From contig NZ_JARQXB010000004.1 of NCBI RefSeq assembly GCF_029543105.1, positions 1-64,000 of the forward strand: a stretch of DNA of 64,000 nucleotides, written 5' to 3'. Source of the stretch: Stenotrophomonas sp. HITSZ_GD. Lineage in GTDB: Bacteria; Pseudomonadota; Gammaproteobacteria; Xanthomonadales; Xanthomonadaceae. The notes under the pieces were generated by a model, which saw nothing but the letters and a program-made list of their open reading frames with translations, made no database searches and was not told the DNA's origin. Below, piece by piece: positions 34,395 to 44,370 of the stretch (position 1 is its first letter; every line of letters starts with the position of its first letter). Made by a program: the position numbers and the translations under genes.

Positions 34395-34400
34395 TACACT
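34395..34400 (+). promoter_or_regulatory. -10 element of the RFNM-module lipoprotein gene
   Basis: TACACT at 34395-34400, followed by GCGGTCATCT; the same 16 bases precede the S46 peptidase gene at 44335-44350. Start codon 27 nt downstream behind GGGGAG. The -35 position is poor. Confidence 0.4.
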
Positions 34401-34426
34401 GCGGTCATCTCTGGGGAGAGACGACC

Positions 34427-34921
34427 ATGTGGGGAATCGCTATGCGGCCGTGCGCCGTCCGACCGCTCGCCTTCGCGGGCCTGTTGCTGTTGACCGCCTG
34501 CGCCACGCATCGCCCGGCGCCGCAGGCCGCCGCCACGCCCGTGCCGCCTGCCGGCGAGCGCGATGCCACCGGCGCCTACCGGTTCAACATGACCCAGAAC
34601 GGCCGGCGCATGAGCGCCGACGAGTTCGATGCGTGGATGAAGGCGCGCGGCATCCGCGTGGCCAAGGGCGCGCCGGCGAAGGCCGCGCCGGCCCGTGCCG
34701 TGGCGCGGGCGAAGCCCTCGTCCGGCCAGGCGGCCGCGCGCGCCACCGCGCCGGCGAAGCAGGCCACGCAGCCCAGGCCGCCCGTGGCGAAGACAGCCAC
34801 ACCGCCGCGCCCGGCGGCCGTCGCCCAGGCCAAGCCGAAGGCAAAAGCGCCTCCCAAGCCGGCGGCCAAGGAAGTCTCCCAGGCGCGCGCGCCGGCCAGG
34901 CAGGGCAGCGGCGAGGGCTGA
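34427..34921 (+). CDS. Small lipoprotein with RFNM/EFDAWM module and Ala/Pro/Lys tail
   Basis: 164 residues, function unknown. Lipoprotein signal with lipobox LLTAC (Cys25). Residues 52-80 carry the module RFNMTQNGRRMSADEFDAW then MKARG, 70% or more like that in the protein at 32991-33491. The remainder (81-164) is a low-complexity Ala/Pro/Lys tail, like proteins that span the wall or bind nucleic acid or peptidoglycan. Starts at the ATG behind GGGGAGAG. Converges on kbl with 15 nt between. Confidence 0.75.
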   Translation: MWGIAMRPCAVRPLAFAGLLLLTACATHRPAPQAAATPVPPAGERDATGAYRFNMTQNGRRMSADEFDAWMKARGIRVAKGAPAKAAPARAVARAKPSSGQAAARATAPAKQATQPRPPVAKTATPPRPAAVAQAKPKAKAPPKPAAKEVSQARAPARQGSGEG

Positions 34922-34936
34922 GCCCCGCCGGTTCGA

Positions 34937-36139
34937 TCAGTCCTTCAACACACCCAGTTCGCGGCCGATGCGGGTGAACGCGTCGATCGCCTGGTCCAGC
35001 TGCGCGCGGCTATGCGCGGCGCTGATCTGCGTGCGGATGCGCGCCTGGCCCTTGGGCACCACGGGGAAGAAGAAGCCGATCGCGTAGATGCCTTCCTCCA
35101 GCAGGCGCTGCGCGAAGCGCTGCGCCAGCGGTGCGTCGTACAGCATCACCGCGCTGATCGGATGCACGCCGGGCTTCACGTCGAAACCGGCGGCCACCAT
35201 CTTCTCGCGGAAGTAGGCGGTGTTCTCCACCAGTTGCTCGCGCAGGTCGCCGGCCGCTTCCAGCATCTCGAACGCCTTGATGCCGGCCGCCACCACGTGC
35301 GGCGGCAGCGAGTTGGAGAACAGGTAGGGACGCGAGCGCTGGCGCAGCAGCTCGATCACTTCCTTCTTCGCGGTGGTGAAGCCGCCCAGCGCGCCGCCCA
35401 TGGCCTTGCCCAGCGTGCCGGTGAAGATGTCGATCTTGTCCAGCACGCCCTTGACCTCGGCCGAGCCGCGCCCGGTCGCGCCGAGGAAGCCGGTCGCGTG
35501 GCATTCGTCGATGTGGACCAGCGCGTTGTACTTCTTCGCCAGCGCGGTGATCTCGTCCAGCGGCGCGATGAAGCCATCCATCGAGAACACGCCGTCGGTG
35601 GTGATCAGCTTGGTCTTGCAGCCGGCCGCATCGGCGGCCTGCAGTTGCGCTTCCAGGTCGGCCATGTCGCAGTTGGCGTAGCGGAAGCGCTTGGCCTTGC
35701 ACAGGCGCACGCCGTCGATGATCGAGGCATGGTTGAGCGCGTCGGAGATGATCGCGTCGTGCTCGCCCAGCAGCGGCTCGAACAGGCCGCCGTTGGCGTC
35801 GAAACAGGCCGCGTAGAGGATGGTGTCCTCGGTGCCGAAGAAATCGGCGATGGTCTTTTCCAGCTGCTTGTGCAGGTCCTGCGTGCCGCAGATGAAGCGC
35901 ACCGACGCCATGCCGAAGCCATGCGTGTCCAACGCATCCTTGGCGGCCTGAATCACTTCCGGGTGGTCGGCCAGTCCGAGGTAATTGTTGGCGCAGAAGT
36001 TCAGCACCGTGCGGCCGTCGGCCAGGGTGATCTGCGCCGATTGCGGGCTGGTGATGATGCGTTCGGACTTGAACAGGCCCTGCGCGCGGATGGAATCGAG
36101 TTCCTCGGCGTAGTGCTGGGTCAGGGAGGCGTCGGTCAT
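34937..36139 (-). CDS. kbl: 2-amino-3-ketobutyrate CoA ligase (glycine C-acetyltransferase)
   Basis: 400 residues. A PLP enzyme of the alpha-oxoamine synthase family that turns 2-amino-3-ketobutyrate plus CoA into glycine and acetyl-CoA, the second step after Tdh. Seen: [14 protein letters not shown] near the N-terminus, [10 protein letters not shown] (PLP aspartate region) and the PLP lysine in [13 protein letters not shown]. Very like the E. coli protein. Its pathway partner tdh is on the same strand but 7 kb away, with the sulfate operon in between. Confidence 0.95.
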   Translation of the reverse strand: MTDASLTQHYAEELDSIRAQGLFKSERIITSPQSAQITLADGRTVLNFCANNYLGLADHPEVIQAAKDALDTHGFGMASVRFICGTQDLHKQLEKTIADFFGTEDTILYAACFDANGGLFEPLLGEHDAIISDALNHASIIDGVRLCKAKRFRYANCDMADLEAQLQAADAAGCKTKLITTDGVFSMDGFIAPLDEITALAKKYNALVHIDECHATGFLGATGRGSAEVKGVLDKIDIFTGTLGKAMGGALGGFTTAKKEVIELLRQRSRPYLFSNSLPPHVVAAGIKAFEMLEAAGDLREQLVENTAYFREKMVAAGFDVKPGVHPISAVMLYDAPLAQRFAQRLLEEGIYAIGFFFPVVPKGQARIRTQISAAHSRAQLDQAIDAFTRIGRELGVLKD

Positions 36140-36218
36140 GGCGGGGGCTTTGGCAAGGCGGAAAGCGCCGATTTTACCCTGCCCGCCCTGGCCGGCCCGG
36201 CGCCTCATTCGCAATGGC

Positions 36219-36224
36219 TATAAG
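36219..36224 (+). promoter_or_regulatory. -10 element upstream of the sulfate porin gene
   Basis: TATAAG at 36219-36224 between divergent kbl and the porin. ATTC a few bases upstream and ATAAG are reminiscent of CysB-controlled promoters, but this is weak. Leader of about 90 nt to the porin start. Confidence 0.4.
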
Positions 36225-36322
36225 CGCCGCGTGTTTGGTCATTTCCCCGCCTCCATGTGCGGTTGCAGCATCGTCGCTCCATGGGCGAAGGGGGCTTCGC
36301 CCGCCTACCGGAGAGACGGGGA

Positions 36323-37768
36323 ATGCACGCAACACAGGCAGGCGCAGGTGCGAAGCGTTGGGGGCGCAGGACGGGGCTGGCGCTGGCCTGTGCGTTGGCG
36401 GCCGTGCCCGGCTGGGCGCAGGCGGCCCAGCAGCCCACGGTGGAAGAACTGCAACGCCGCCTGGAAGCGCTGGAGCGGCGCCTGGGCGCGGCGCCCGCCG
36501 AGGCGCCGGCCGGCGAAGGGCTGGCCGACCTGGACCAGCGGCTGCGGGTGATCGAACGCAAGCTGGAGATCCAGGACGAGGAGCGCGTGGCCAAGGCCAA
36601 GGAGACCCCGGTGGTGGCGGTCAACGACAAGGGCGCCTCGCTCAAGTCCGCCGACGGCGCCTACGAGATCCGCCTGCGCGGCCTGCTGCAAGGCGATGGC
36701 CGCTTCTACATCGGCGACGACGCCGTGCCGCAGAACGACACCTTCCTCATCCGTACCGCGCGGCCGATCATCGAAGGCTCGCTGGGCAAGCTGCTCGCCT
36801 TCCGCTTCACGCCGGAGTTCGCCGGCGACAGCGCCAGCATCGTCGATGCCTATTTCGACGTGCGTTTCGATCCGGCCTACACGCTGCGCGTGGGCAAGTT
36901 CACCTCGCCAGTGGGCCTGGAACGCCTGCAATCCTCCGCCGCGCTGGCCGACACCGAGCGCGCGCTGCCCAGCGAACTGGCGCCGAACCGCGACATCGGC
37001 GTGCAGCTACAGGGCGAAGTGGCCGGCGGCACCTTCAGCTACGCGGCGGGCATCTACAACGGCACCGTCGACGGCCGCGACGCGGTCACCAGCAATCCGG
37101 ACAACGAGTTCGAATATGCCGGCCGCGTGTTCTTCGAGCCGTTCAAGAACGACGCCAGTGCGTGGTCCGGCCTGGGCTTCGGTATCGGCGCCAGCGTCGG
37201 CGACAAGCAGGGCGTGGGCAACAACTTCCTGCCGCGCTACCGCACGCCGGGCCAGGTGCAGTTCTTCAACTACCGCAGCACGGCGGCCGCCGACGGACGC
37301 AACTTGCGCTGGTCGCCGCAGGGCTACTACTACCACAACGCCTTCGGCCTGCTCGGCGAGTACATCGTGTCGCGACAAGAGGTCGCACTCGGTGCCAACC
37401 GGGCGGACCTGGAAAACAAGGCGTGGCAGGCAACCGCGAGCTATGTGCTGACGGGCGAGGACGCAAGTTATCGTGGCGTGACGAAGCCTTCCAACCCGTT
37501 CGGCAAGAACGGTGGATGGGGTGCATGGGAAGTGGTGGGCCGGTATGGTGTACTGGAAGTGGACGACGCCGCGTTCCCGCTGTTCGCCAGTGCCGATGTG
37601 GCGGCGCGCCGCGTCGAGGCGTGGACGTTCGGCGTCAACTGGTACCTCACCAGCAATCTCAAGCTGGTATTCAATTATTCGCAGACGCGTTTCGACGGTG
37701 GCGCGCTCAACGGCGGCGACCGCGAAGACGAGAAGGCGGTGATCTCCCGCCTCCAGGTGGCCTTCTGA
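36323..37768 (+). CDS. oprO: OprO/OprP-type porin of the sulfate uptake operon
   Basis: 481 residues. Signal peptide (1-33, ends AQA), then a periplasmic coiled-coil (about 38-95: [15 protein letters not shown] and [13 protein letters not shown]) and a 16-strand porin barrel (from about 115), ending in Phe (RLQVAF) for outer-membrane assembly. OprP/OprO are phosphate or polyphosphate porins in Pseudomonas; here the gene is 2 nt from a sulfate-binding protein gene, so sulfate is the likely substrate. Start at ATG 36323 behind GGGG. Confidence 0.88.
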   Translation: MHATQAGAGAKRWGRRTGLALACALAAVPGWAQAAQQPTVEELQRRLEALERRLGAAPAEAPAGEGLADLDQRLRVIERKLEIQDEERVAKAKETPVVAVNDKGASLKSADGAYEIRLRGLLQGDGRFYIGDDAVPQNDTFLIRTARPIIEGSLGKLLAFRFTPEFAGDSASIVDAYFDVRFDPAYTLRVGKFTSPVGLERLQSSAALADTERALPSELAPNRDIGVQLQGEVAGGTFSYAAGIYNGTVDGRDAVTSNPDNEFEYAGRVFFEPFKNDASAWSGLGFGIGASVGDKQGVGNNFLPRYRTPGQVQFFNYRSTAAADGRNLRWSPQGYYYHNAFGLLGEYIVSRQEVALGANRADLENKAWQATASYVLTGEDASYRGVTKPSNPFGKNGGWGAWEVVGRYGVLEVDDAAFPLFASADVAARRVEAWTFGVNWYLTSNLKLVFNYSQTRFDGGALNGGDREDEKAVISRLQVAF

Positions 37769-37770
37769 CC

Positions 37771-38817
37771 ATGGAGAACAATCCGGTGAAGACAATCAAG
37801 ACGACCACGGCCCGCTGGGCCACCCCACTGCTCGCGGCGCTGCTCACCGTGGCGCTGGTCGGCCCGGCCACCGCACGCGACGTGCAGTTGCTCAACGTGT
37901 CCTACGACCCGACGCGCGAGCTCTACAAGGATTACAACGCCGCCTTCGCGAAGCACTGGAAGGAGACCAAGGGCGACAACGTCACCGTGGAAACCTCGCA
38001 CGGCGGCTCGGGCAAGCAGGCACGCGCGGTGATCGACGGCATCGAGGCCGACGTGGTGACGCTGGCGCTGGCCTACGACGTGGATGCGGTCGAGCAGAAG
38101 GGCAAGCTGATCCAGCCCGGCTGGGAAAAGCGCCTGCCCGACAACAGCGCCCCGTACACCTCGACCATCGTGTTCCTGGTGCGCAAGGGCAATCCGAAGA
38201 ACATCAAGGACTGGCCGGACCTGCTGCGCTCGGGCGTGTCGGTGGTGACGCCGAACCCGAAGACCTCCGGCGGCGCGCGCTGGAACTACCTCGCCGCCTG
38301 GGCCTACGCCGACCGCATCTTCAAGGGCGACCGCGAGCGCACGTTGAACTACATGCGCGCGCTGTTCCGCAACGTGCCGGTGCTCGACACCGGCGCGCGC
38401 GGCGCGACCACCACGTTCGTGCAGCGCGGTATCGGCGACGTGCTGCTGGCCTGGGAGAACGAGGCTTTCCTGGCGCAGGAGGAACTGGGGCCGGACAAGT
38501 TCGAGATCGTGGTGCCGAAGCTGTCGATCCTGGCCGAGCCGCCGGTGGCGGTGGTGGACAAGAACGTCGACAAGCACGGCACCCGCGAGGTCGCCGAGGC
38601 GTACCTGAAATACCTGTACTCGCCGGAGGGCCAGAAGATCGCGGCCAAGCATTACTACCGTCCGCGCCATCCCGAGTTCGCCGACCCGGCCGACGTCGCG
38701 CGCTTCCCGAAGGTGGAACTGGTGACGATCCAGACCGCGTTCGGCGGCTGGGAGAAGGCGCAGGCCGAGCACTTCGCCGACGGCGGCCTGTTCGACCAGA
38801 TCCAGGCGAGCAAGTAG
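37771..38817 (+). CDS. sbp: Periplasmic sulfate-binding protein
   Basis: 348 residues. Signal peptide to about residue 35 (ends ATA). The mature part begins [16 protein letters not shown], the classic Sbp/CysP start; the sulfate-binding loops [10 protein letters not shown] and [13 protein letters not shown] are present. Delivers sulfate or thiosulfate to CysTWA. The ATG at 37771 has AGGTGG 10 nt upstream; a GTG at 37786 with TGGAGA at good spacing is an alternative that would shorten the signal peptide by five residues. 3 nt ahead of cysT. Confidence 0.94.
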   Translation: MENNPVKTIKTTTARWATPLLAALLTVALVGPATARDVQLLNVSYDPTRELYKDYNAAFAKHWKETKGDNVTVETSHGGSGKQARAVIDGIEADVVTLALAYDVDAVEQKGKLIQPGWEKRLPDNSAPYTSTIVFLVRKGNPKNIKDWPDLLRSGVSVVTPNPKTSGGARWNYLAAWAYADRIFKGDRERTLNYMRALFRNVPVLDTGARGATTTFVQRGIGDVLLAWENEAFLAQEELGPDKFEIVVPKLSILAEPPVAVVDKNVDKHGTREVAEAYLKYLYSPEGQKIAAKHYYRPRHPEFADPADVARFPKVELVTIQTAFGGWEKAQAEHFADGGLFDQIQASK

Positions 38818-38820
38818 CCG

Positions 38821-39672
38821 ATGGCGGTACCTGCCGTCTCCACGCCGCGGCCCGCGCCGCGGCGCCGGGTGATCCCCGGGTTCGGACTGAGCCTGGGGAT
38901 CACGTTCGTCTGGCTGGGGCTGATCGTGCTGATCCCCTTGGTAGGCGTGTTCGTGAAGACCAGCGGGCTCGGCTGGGCCGGCATCTGGCAGGCCTGGACC
39001 GAGCCGCGCGTGCTTTCCGCGTTGCGCGTCAGTTTCGGCACCGCGCTGGCGGCGGCGGCGTTCAATGCGCTGATGGGCACCTGGGTGGCCTGGGTGCTCG
39101 TGCGCTACCGCTTTCCCGGCAAGCGCCTGTTCGACGCCATGATCGACCTGCCGTTCGCGTTGCCCACCGCCGTGGCGGGCATCGCGCTGACCGCGCTGTA
39201 CGGCGGCAATGGCTGGATCGGCCGCTTCCTGGAACCGCTGGGCATCAAGGTCGCCTATACGACGCTGGGCATCACGGTGGCGCTGGTGTTCGTGGGCCTG
39301 CCGTTCGTGGTGCGCGTGGTGCAGCCGGTGCTGGCGGAAACCGAGAAGGAACTGGAAGAGGCTGCCGCCACGCTCGGCGCCGGCCGCTGGCAGACGGTGT
39401 TCGGCGTGGTGCTGCCGGCGTTGTGGCCGGCGGTGCTGACCGGCTTCGCGCTGGCGTTCGCGCGCGGCGTGGGCGAATACGGTTCGGTGATCTTCATCGC
39501 GGGCAACCTGCCCAACGCGACGGAGATCGCGCCGTTGCTGATCACCATCCGCCTGGAAGAATTCGATTACGCCGGGGCGACCGCAATCGCCGCGGCGATG
39601 CTGCTGCTCTCGTTCGTGGTGCTGTTGCTGCTGAACGGGCTGCAGGGCTGGATGCAGCGCAAGGGCCGGTAG
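38821..39672 (+). CDS. cysT: Sulfate ABC transporter permease CysT (CysU)
   Basis: 283 residues, six membrane helices. The permease coupling motif is visible (EEAAATLGAGRWQTVFGVVLP, the EAA loop that contacts CysA). Forms a heterodimer with CysW in the inner membrane. Start 3 nt after sbp, stop 9 nt before cysW: tight operon. Confidence 0.93.
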   Translation: MAVPAVSTPRPAPRRRVIPGFGLSLGITFVWLGLIVLIPLVGVFVKTSGLGWAGIWQAWTEPRVLSALRVSFGTALAAAAFNALMGTWVAWVLVRYRFPGKRLFDAMIDLPFALPTAVAGIALTALYGGNGWIGRFLEPLGIKVAYTTLGITVALVFVGLPFVVRVVQPVLAETEKELEEAAATLGAGRWQTVFGVVLPALWPAVLTGFALAFARGVGEYGSVIFIAGNLPNATEIAPLLITIRLEEFDYAGATAIAAAMLLLSFVVLLLLNGLQGWMQRKGR

Positions 39673-39681
39673 TAGGGCAGG

Positions 39682-40638
39682 ATGAACCAGATCGCCTCCG
39701 ACCTTCCCGTTCCGCTGCAGGAGTCCGCCATGCCGGTGCGCCGCACCCGCGATGTCGTCGCCCGTGCCACCAGCGAGCCGGCGTGGGTGCGCGCCCTGCT
39801 GATCGCCGGCGCCCTGCTGTTCCTGCTCGGCTTCCTGCTGCTGCCGCTGGTGCTGGTGTTCGCCGAGGCGCTGCGCGGCGGGCTGGGCGTGTTCTGGAAG
39901 GCGATCAGCGATGCGGACGCGCTGGCGGCGATCCGCCTGACCCTCGTGGTCACCGCCATCGTGGTGCCGCTGAACCTGGTGTTCGGCGTGGCCGCCGCCT
40001 GGCTGGTGAGCAAGCACCGTTTCCCTGGCAAGCGCCTGCTGGTGAGCCTGATCGACCTGCCGTTCTCCGTTTCGCCGGTCGTGGCCGGCCTGATCTTCGT
40101 GCTGATCTTCGGCCGCAATGGCTGGGCGTGGCCGCTGATCGACGAGGGGTGGCTGGTGCAGTTGCCGATCGTCGGCGAGACCTTGGTCCAGCTGCCGAAG
40201 ATCGTGTTCGCGGTGCCGGGCATCGTGCTGGCGACGACCTTCGTCACCTTCCCGTTCATCGCCCGCGAGCTGATGCCGCTGATGGAACAACAGGGCAGCG
40301 ACGAGGAACTGGCTGCGCTGAGCCTGGGCGCCGGCGGCTGGCAGATGTTCTGGCGCGTCACGCTGCCCAATATCCGTTGGGGCCTGCTGTACGGCGTGCT
40401 GCTGTGCGGCGCGCGCGCGATGGGCGAGTTCGGCGCGGTGTCGGTGGTGTCCGGGCATATCCGCGGGCGCACCAACACGCTGCCGCTGCACGTGGAGATC
40501 CTCTACAACGAATACGCCTACAGCGCCGCGTTCGCCTGCGCCGCGCTGCTGGCCCTGAGCGCGCTGGTCACGCTGGCGCTGAAGTCCTACTTGGAGTGGC
40601 GCCATGGCGAATCGCTGGCGTCCAACCACCGTCACTGA
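39682..40638 (+). CDS. cysW: Sulfate ABC transporter permease CysW
   Basis: 318 residues, six membrane helices, EAA-like loop [23 protein letters not shown]. Second permease half of the sulfate importer. The N-terminal 35 residues are soluble and extended; an internal ATG at 39730 (MPVRRTRD) would give a more usual length. Its end overlaps the ribosome-binding site of cysA. Confidence 0.92.
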   Translation: MNQIASDLPVPLQESAMPVRRTRDVVARATSEPAWVRALLIAGALLFLLGFLLLPLVLVFAEALRGGLGVFWKAISDADALAAIRLTLVVTAIVVPLNLVFGVAAAWLVSKHRFPGKRLLVSLIDLPFSVSPVVAGLIFVLIFGRNGWAWPLIDEGWLVQLPIVGETLVQLPKIVFAVPGIVLATTFVTFPFIARELMPLMEQQGSDEELAALSLGAGGWQMFWRVTLPNIRWGLLYGVLLCGARAMGEFGAVSVVSGHIRGRTNTLPLHVEILYNEYAYSAAFACAALLALSALVTLALKSYLEWRHGESLASNHRH

Positions 40639-40645
40639 GGCGAGC

Positions 40646-41677
<1,032 letters not shown>

Positions 41678-41760
41678 CCTTCCCGCCGGTGCGCGGGACA
41701 GCCGCAAGACAGCGGCGGGACAAGGTTTCGGATGAAACAGGCACGAAAGTGACACGGGTG

Positions 41761-41790
41761 TTGCACTGCAACGAAACCTCGGTTAAGAAT
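41761..41790 (+). promoter_or_regulatory. Putative torF promoter
   Basis: TTGCAC (41761-41766) and AAGAAT (41785-41790) with an 18-nt spacer, in an A+T-rich patch between cysA and torF. About 60-nt leader. Confidence 0.5.
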
Positions 41791-41851
41791 CCGTAAAAGA
41801 CGGATCGACACCGCAGTTTCCTCGCCCACCCCGCCACAGGAGATGTGCCGT

Positions 41852-42568
41852 ATGAAGAAGTCGCTGCCTTTCGCGTGCGCCGCCGTGCTCGCGCTGTCCT
41901 CGTTGTCCGCCGCCGCCTTCGCCCAGGAAGCCGAAGAGGAAGATTCGTCGGGCTTCAGCGGCACCTTCGCGGTCACCAACGACTATGTGTTCCGTGGCAT
42001 TTCGCAGACCAACGAGGACCCGGCCTTCCAGGTGGGCCTGACGTACACCTCGCCCATCGGGTTGTACGTGGGCACGTGGGCGTCGAACGTGGACTTCGGT
42101 GCGGGCGACCCGGATTGGGAAGTGGACGGCTTCATCGGCTACGGGATCGATTTCGCGGAAAACTGGAACTTTGACGTGCTGGTGAACCGCTACAACTATC
42201 CGGGTGCGGGTGCGTCGAACTACAACGAGCTGATCACGAAGACGACTTTCCTGGACACCTACAGCCTGACCGTGGCTTACACCAACGATGTGTACGGCCT
42301 GGACGAGGACAGCTTCTACTACGCGCTGGGCGCGGACTGGGCGCTGCCGTCGGATTTCAGCATCGGCGTGCACGTGGGTCGCACGACCTATTCGTCGAGC
42401 CTCGACTACAAGGACTACACCGACTACAGCGTGACGGTCGGCAAGACGTGGGGGCCGCTCAACCTCACGGTGGGTTACTACGACACCGACAGCAGCGGCG
42501 AGTACGATTTCGGCAAGCAGAACTCGGATAGCCGGATCGCGGCGGTGGCTACTGTCAGCTGGCCGTAA
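41852..42568 (+). CDS. TorF-type putative outer-membrane porin
   Basis: 238 residues. Signal peptide 1-25 (ends AFA), an acidic stretch (QEAEEEDSS), then a short beta-barrel rich in Tyr/Asp/Ser, starting FSGTFAVTNDYVFRGISQT, which is the hallmark of the TorF / gcw_chp family (TIGR02001). The function of the family is poorly known. Ends in an aromatic-proline (VSWP). RBS AGGAGA at 41838. Own promoter and terminator, so probably separate from the sulfate operon. Confidence 0.88.
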   Translation: MKKSLPFACAAVLALSSLSAAAFAQEAEEEDSSGFSGTFAVTNDYVFRGISQTNEDPAFQVGLTYTSPIGLYVGTWASNVDFGAGDPDWEVDGFIGYGIDFAENWNFDVLVNRYNYPGAGASNYNELITKTTFLDTYSLTVAYTNDVYGLDEDSFYYALGADWALPSDFSIGVHVGRTTYSSSLDYKDYTDYSVTVGKTWGPLNLTVGYYDTDSSGEYDFGKQNSDSRIAAVATVSWP

Positions 42569-42593
42569 GTTCGTTGCTTCTGGTTTCTTCGGG

Positions 42594-42620
42594 AAAGCGT
42601 TCTTCGGGGCGCTTTTCTTT
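42594..42620 (+). terminator. Rho-independent terminator of torF
   Basis: A 9-bp stem (42594-42602 with 42607-42615; two G-T pairs) with a TTCG tetraloop and the tail TTCTTTT. Confidence 0.75.
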
Positions 42621-42649
42621 TAGGAGCGGCTGTTCGGTGGCTACTGCAT

Positions 42650-42766
42650 GGCGCCCGGGGGGAAGGCCTTGGCGGGGGACGCCAAAAGCGACCATCCATG
42701 GTCTTGAGCTCGTGAGGCGACATCCTGTCGCCACACGCCCCCGCCAAGGCCTTCCCCCCGGACGCC
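42650..42766 (+). repeat. 117-bp palindromic element, copy A
   Basis: Outer arms 42655-42678 and 42738-42761 are a perfect 24-bp inverted repeat, extended by four more pairs (42650-42653 with 42763-42766) beyond one mismatch. The 59-bp core (42679-42737) holds a small palindrome (42690-42703, GACCAT-CC-ATGGTC), a GAGCTC, and a second hairpin (42711-42737). Together it would fold as a three-way junction. A second copy in opposite orientation lies 162 bp away. Located in the convergent gap after torF. Resembles REP/MITE-like non-coding repeats; the family is not known to me. Confidence 0.85.
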
Positions 42767-42928
42767 CCCCATCACCCCATCGCCGGATCGAAAAGCATGC
42801 GCCCGCCAACACCTCCGCTGGTGCGGATGCCGAGGCCGGGGAGTGAGTGGAAGCGGGGTTTCGCTTTGGATGGGGAGGAAAGCGACTGCCGCTTTTGATC
42901 TTCGTACCGCGCATGCGGGAGATCGTCG
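42767..42928. other. Spacer between the two palindromic elements
   Basis: 162 bp without a supportable gene. Mildly G+C-rich with small inverted repeats (CACC/GGTG near 42811-42825). No transposase remnant or direct target duplication that I can recognise. Confidence 0.4.
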
Positions 42929-43045
42929 GGCGCCCGGGGGGTATGCCCCATCGGGGGCGTAGGGCGACAGGACGTCGCCCTACGAGCTCAAGACCATGGA
43001 TGGTCGCTTTTGGCGTCCCCCGATGGGGCATACCCCCCGGGTGCC
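42929..43045 (-). repeat. 117-bp palindromic element, copy B (inverted)
   Basis: Outer arms 42933-42957 and 43017-43041 form a perfect 25-bp inverted repeat, with further pairs to 42929/43045 after one G-T. Its reverse-complemented 59-bp core matches copy A at all but five positions. An 11-bp part of the stem differs from copy A at six positions, yet both arms changed together. The inner hairpin (complement of 42958-42984) is a perfect 11-bp stem here. Exactly the same total length as copy A. Confidence 0.85.
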
Positions 43046-43118
43046 GCGCAACTACAACAGAAGCGCCAAGCGCGATGCCAATCAAACAACCGCATGCTTC
43101 GCTCTTCGCTGCACCGAT

Positions 43119-43145
43119 AAAAAGGGCCGGACAAAGCCGACCCTT
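43119..43145 (-). terminator. Rho-independent terminator of tdh
   Basis: On the - strand: a 9-bp stem (43145-43137 with 43130-43122, one G-T pair), 6-nt loop, and five T residues (complement of 43119-43123). It lies 25 nt after the tdh stop. Confidence 0.85.
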
Positions 43146-43169
43146 GTGTCTTCGTTCGGGGCCGGAAGG

Positions 43170-44192
43170 TCAGTTCCAGCTCAGAACGACCTTGCCAGCC
43201 TTCCCTTGCTCCATCAGGTCGAACCCCTTTTGGAAATCGTCGATCGGCAACTGGTGCGTGAGCACCTTGCCCAGCGGGAAACCCGACAGCACCAGCTGCG
43301 TCATCTTGTACCAGGTCTCGTACATCTTGCGGCCATAGATGCCCTGCACCGTCAGGCCCTTGAAGATGATCTTGTCCCAGTCGCAGCCCGCGCCCTTCGG
43401 CATGATGCCCAGCATCGCGATCTTGCCGCCGTGGTACATGCAGTCGAGCATGTCGTTGAACGCACGCGGGTTGCCGCTCATTTCCAGGCCCACGTCGAAG
43501 CCCTCCATGTGCAGGTCCTTCATCACGTCCTTGAGCGATGTGTTGGACACGTTCACCACCCGCGTGGCGCCCATGTCCGCCGCCAGCTTCAGGCGGAAAT
43601 CGTTGACGTCCGTCACCACCACGTTGCGCGCGCCGATGTGCTTGCAGATGCCCGCCGCGATGATGCCGATCGGGCCCGCGCCGGTGATCAGCACGTCCTC
43701 GCCCACCACGTCGAATTCCAGCGCGCAATGCGCCGCGTTGCCGTACGGATCGAAGAACGCCGCCAGCTCCGACGGGATCTGGTCCGGGATCGGCCACAGG
43801 TTCGAGGCCGGCATCACCATGTACTCGGCGAACGCACCGTTGACGTTCACGCCGATGCCCACCGTGTTCGGGCACAGGTGCGGACGGCCGCCGCGGCAGT
43901 TGCGGCAGTGGCCACACACGATGTGGCCCTCGGCCGACACCCGCTGGCCCACCTGGTAGCCGGTCACCGCCGAACCCAGCTCGGCGATGCGGCCCACGAA
44001 CTCGTGGCCGATCGTCAGGCCCGGCTTGATCGTGCGCTGGCTCCACTCGTCCCACAGGTAGATGTGCAGGTCGGTGCCGCAGATGGCGGTCTTCTCCAGC
44101 TTGATCAGCACCTCGTTGGGGCCGGGCACCGGCACCGGCACGTTCTCCAGCCAGATGCCCTTGGCCGCTTCGCGCTTGACCAGCGCCTTCAT
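43170..44192 (-). CDS. tdh: L-threonine 3-dehydrogenase
   Basis: 340 residues. A zinc-dependent medium-chain dehydrogenase that oxidises threonine to 2-amino-3-ketobutyrate, the substrate of Kbl. Catalytic-zinc motifs ICGTDLHIY and GHEF, the structural-zinc cysteines [15 protein letters not shown], and the NAD motif [11 protein letters not shown] are intact. Starting at 44192 (MKALVKREA) gives the known Xanthomonas length; an ATG four codons upstream (44204, MTQT) is also possible and neither has a strong ribosome-binding site. Confidence 0.95.
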   Translation of the reverse strand: MKALVKREAAKGIWLENVPVPVPGPNEVLIKLEKTAICGTDLHIYLWDEWSQRTIKPGLTIGHEFVGRIAELGSAVTGYQVGQRVSAEGHIVCGHCRNCRGGRPHLCPNTVGIGVNVNGAFAEYMVMPASNLWPIPDQIPSELAAFFDPYGNAAHCALEFDVVGEDVLITGAGPIGIIAAGICKHIGARNVVVTDVNDFRLKLAADMGATRVVNVSNTSLKDVMKDLHMEGFDVGLEMSGNPRAFNDMLDCMYHGGKIAMLGIMPKGAGCDWDKIIFKGLTVQGIYGRKMYETWYKMTQLVLSGFPLGKVLTHQLPIDDFQKGFDLMEQGKAGKVVLSWN

Positions 44193-44317
44193 CGTTTGCG
44201 TCATTGCCGCTGAAACCCGTGGGAAAGAGAGGCGCGAATTATAAGGGCGCGCGCCCCGCCGCCCGTGCTGCACCGCCAGAACGGGACCGCAGTGCCCCGG
44301 GGCAGCGGGAGGGATGT

Positions 44318-44340
44318 GGGGGGGGGGGGGCGGTTACACT
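44318..44340 (+). promoter_or_regulatory. Poly-G tract and -10 element upstream of the S46 peptidase
   Basis: Thirteen consecutive G (44318-44330) lie four bases ahead of TACACT (44335-44340), where the promoter spacer would be. The -35 place (44312-44317) is GGATGT, not a good match. Such tracts can change length by slippage and shift promoter spacing. Start codon 31 nt after the -10. The tract also lies about 120 bp upstream of tdh on the other strand. Confidence 0.5.
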
Positions 44341-44370
44341 GCGGTCATCTTTCCAGCGAAGTTGGTGCCG

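Noticed and set aside
36214-37770. A single long frame joining the porin region and sbp
   Set aside because: The porin is in another frame with a signal peptide and barrel pattern; the upstream part of the sbp frame is shadow. Sbp starts at 37771 or 37786.
42650-43045. The palindromes as a CRISPR array or as terminators
   Set aside because: Only two copies, inverted relative to each other, no unique spacers of constant length; no T-runs next to the stems, and both flanking genes already have proper terminators.
42847-43338. Open frames reading through the 117-bp elements (MDGRFWRPP-type peptides)
   Set aside because: They arise from the palindromes in several frames and orientations; no ribosome-binding site and no independent homology. 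Treated as non-coding repeats.
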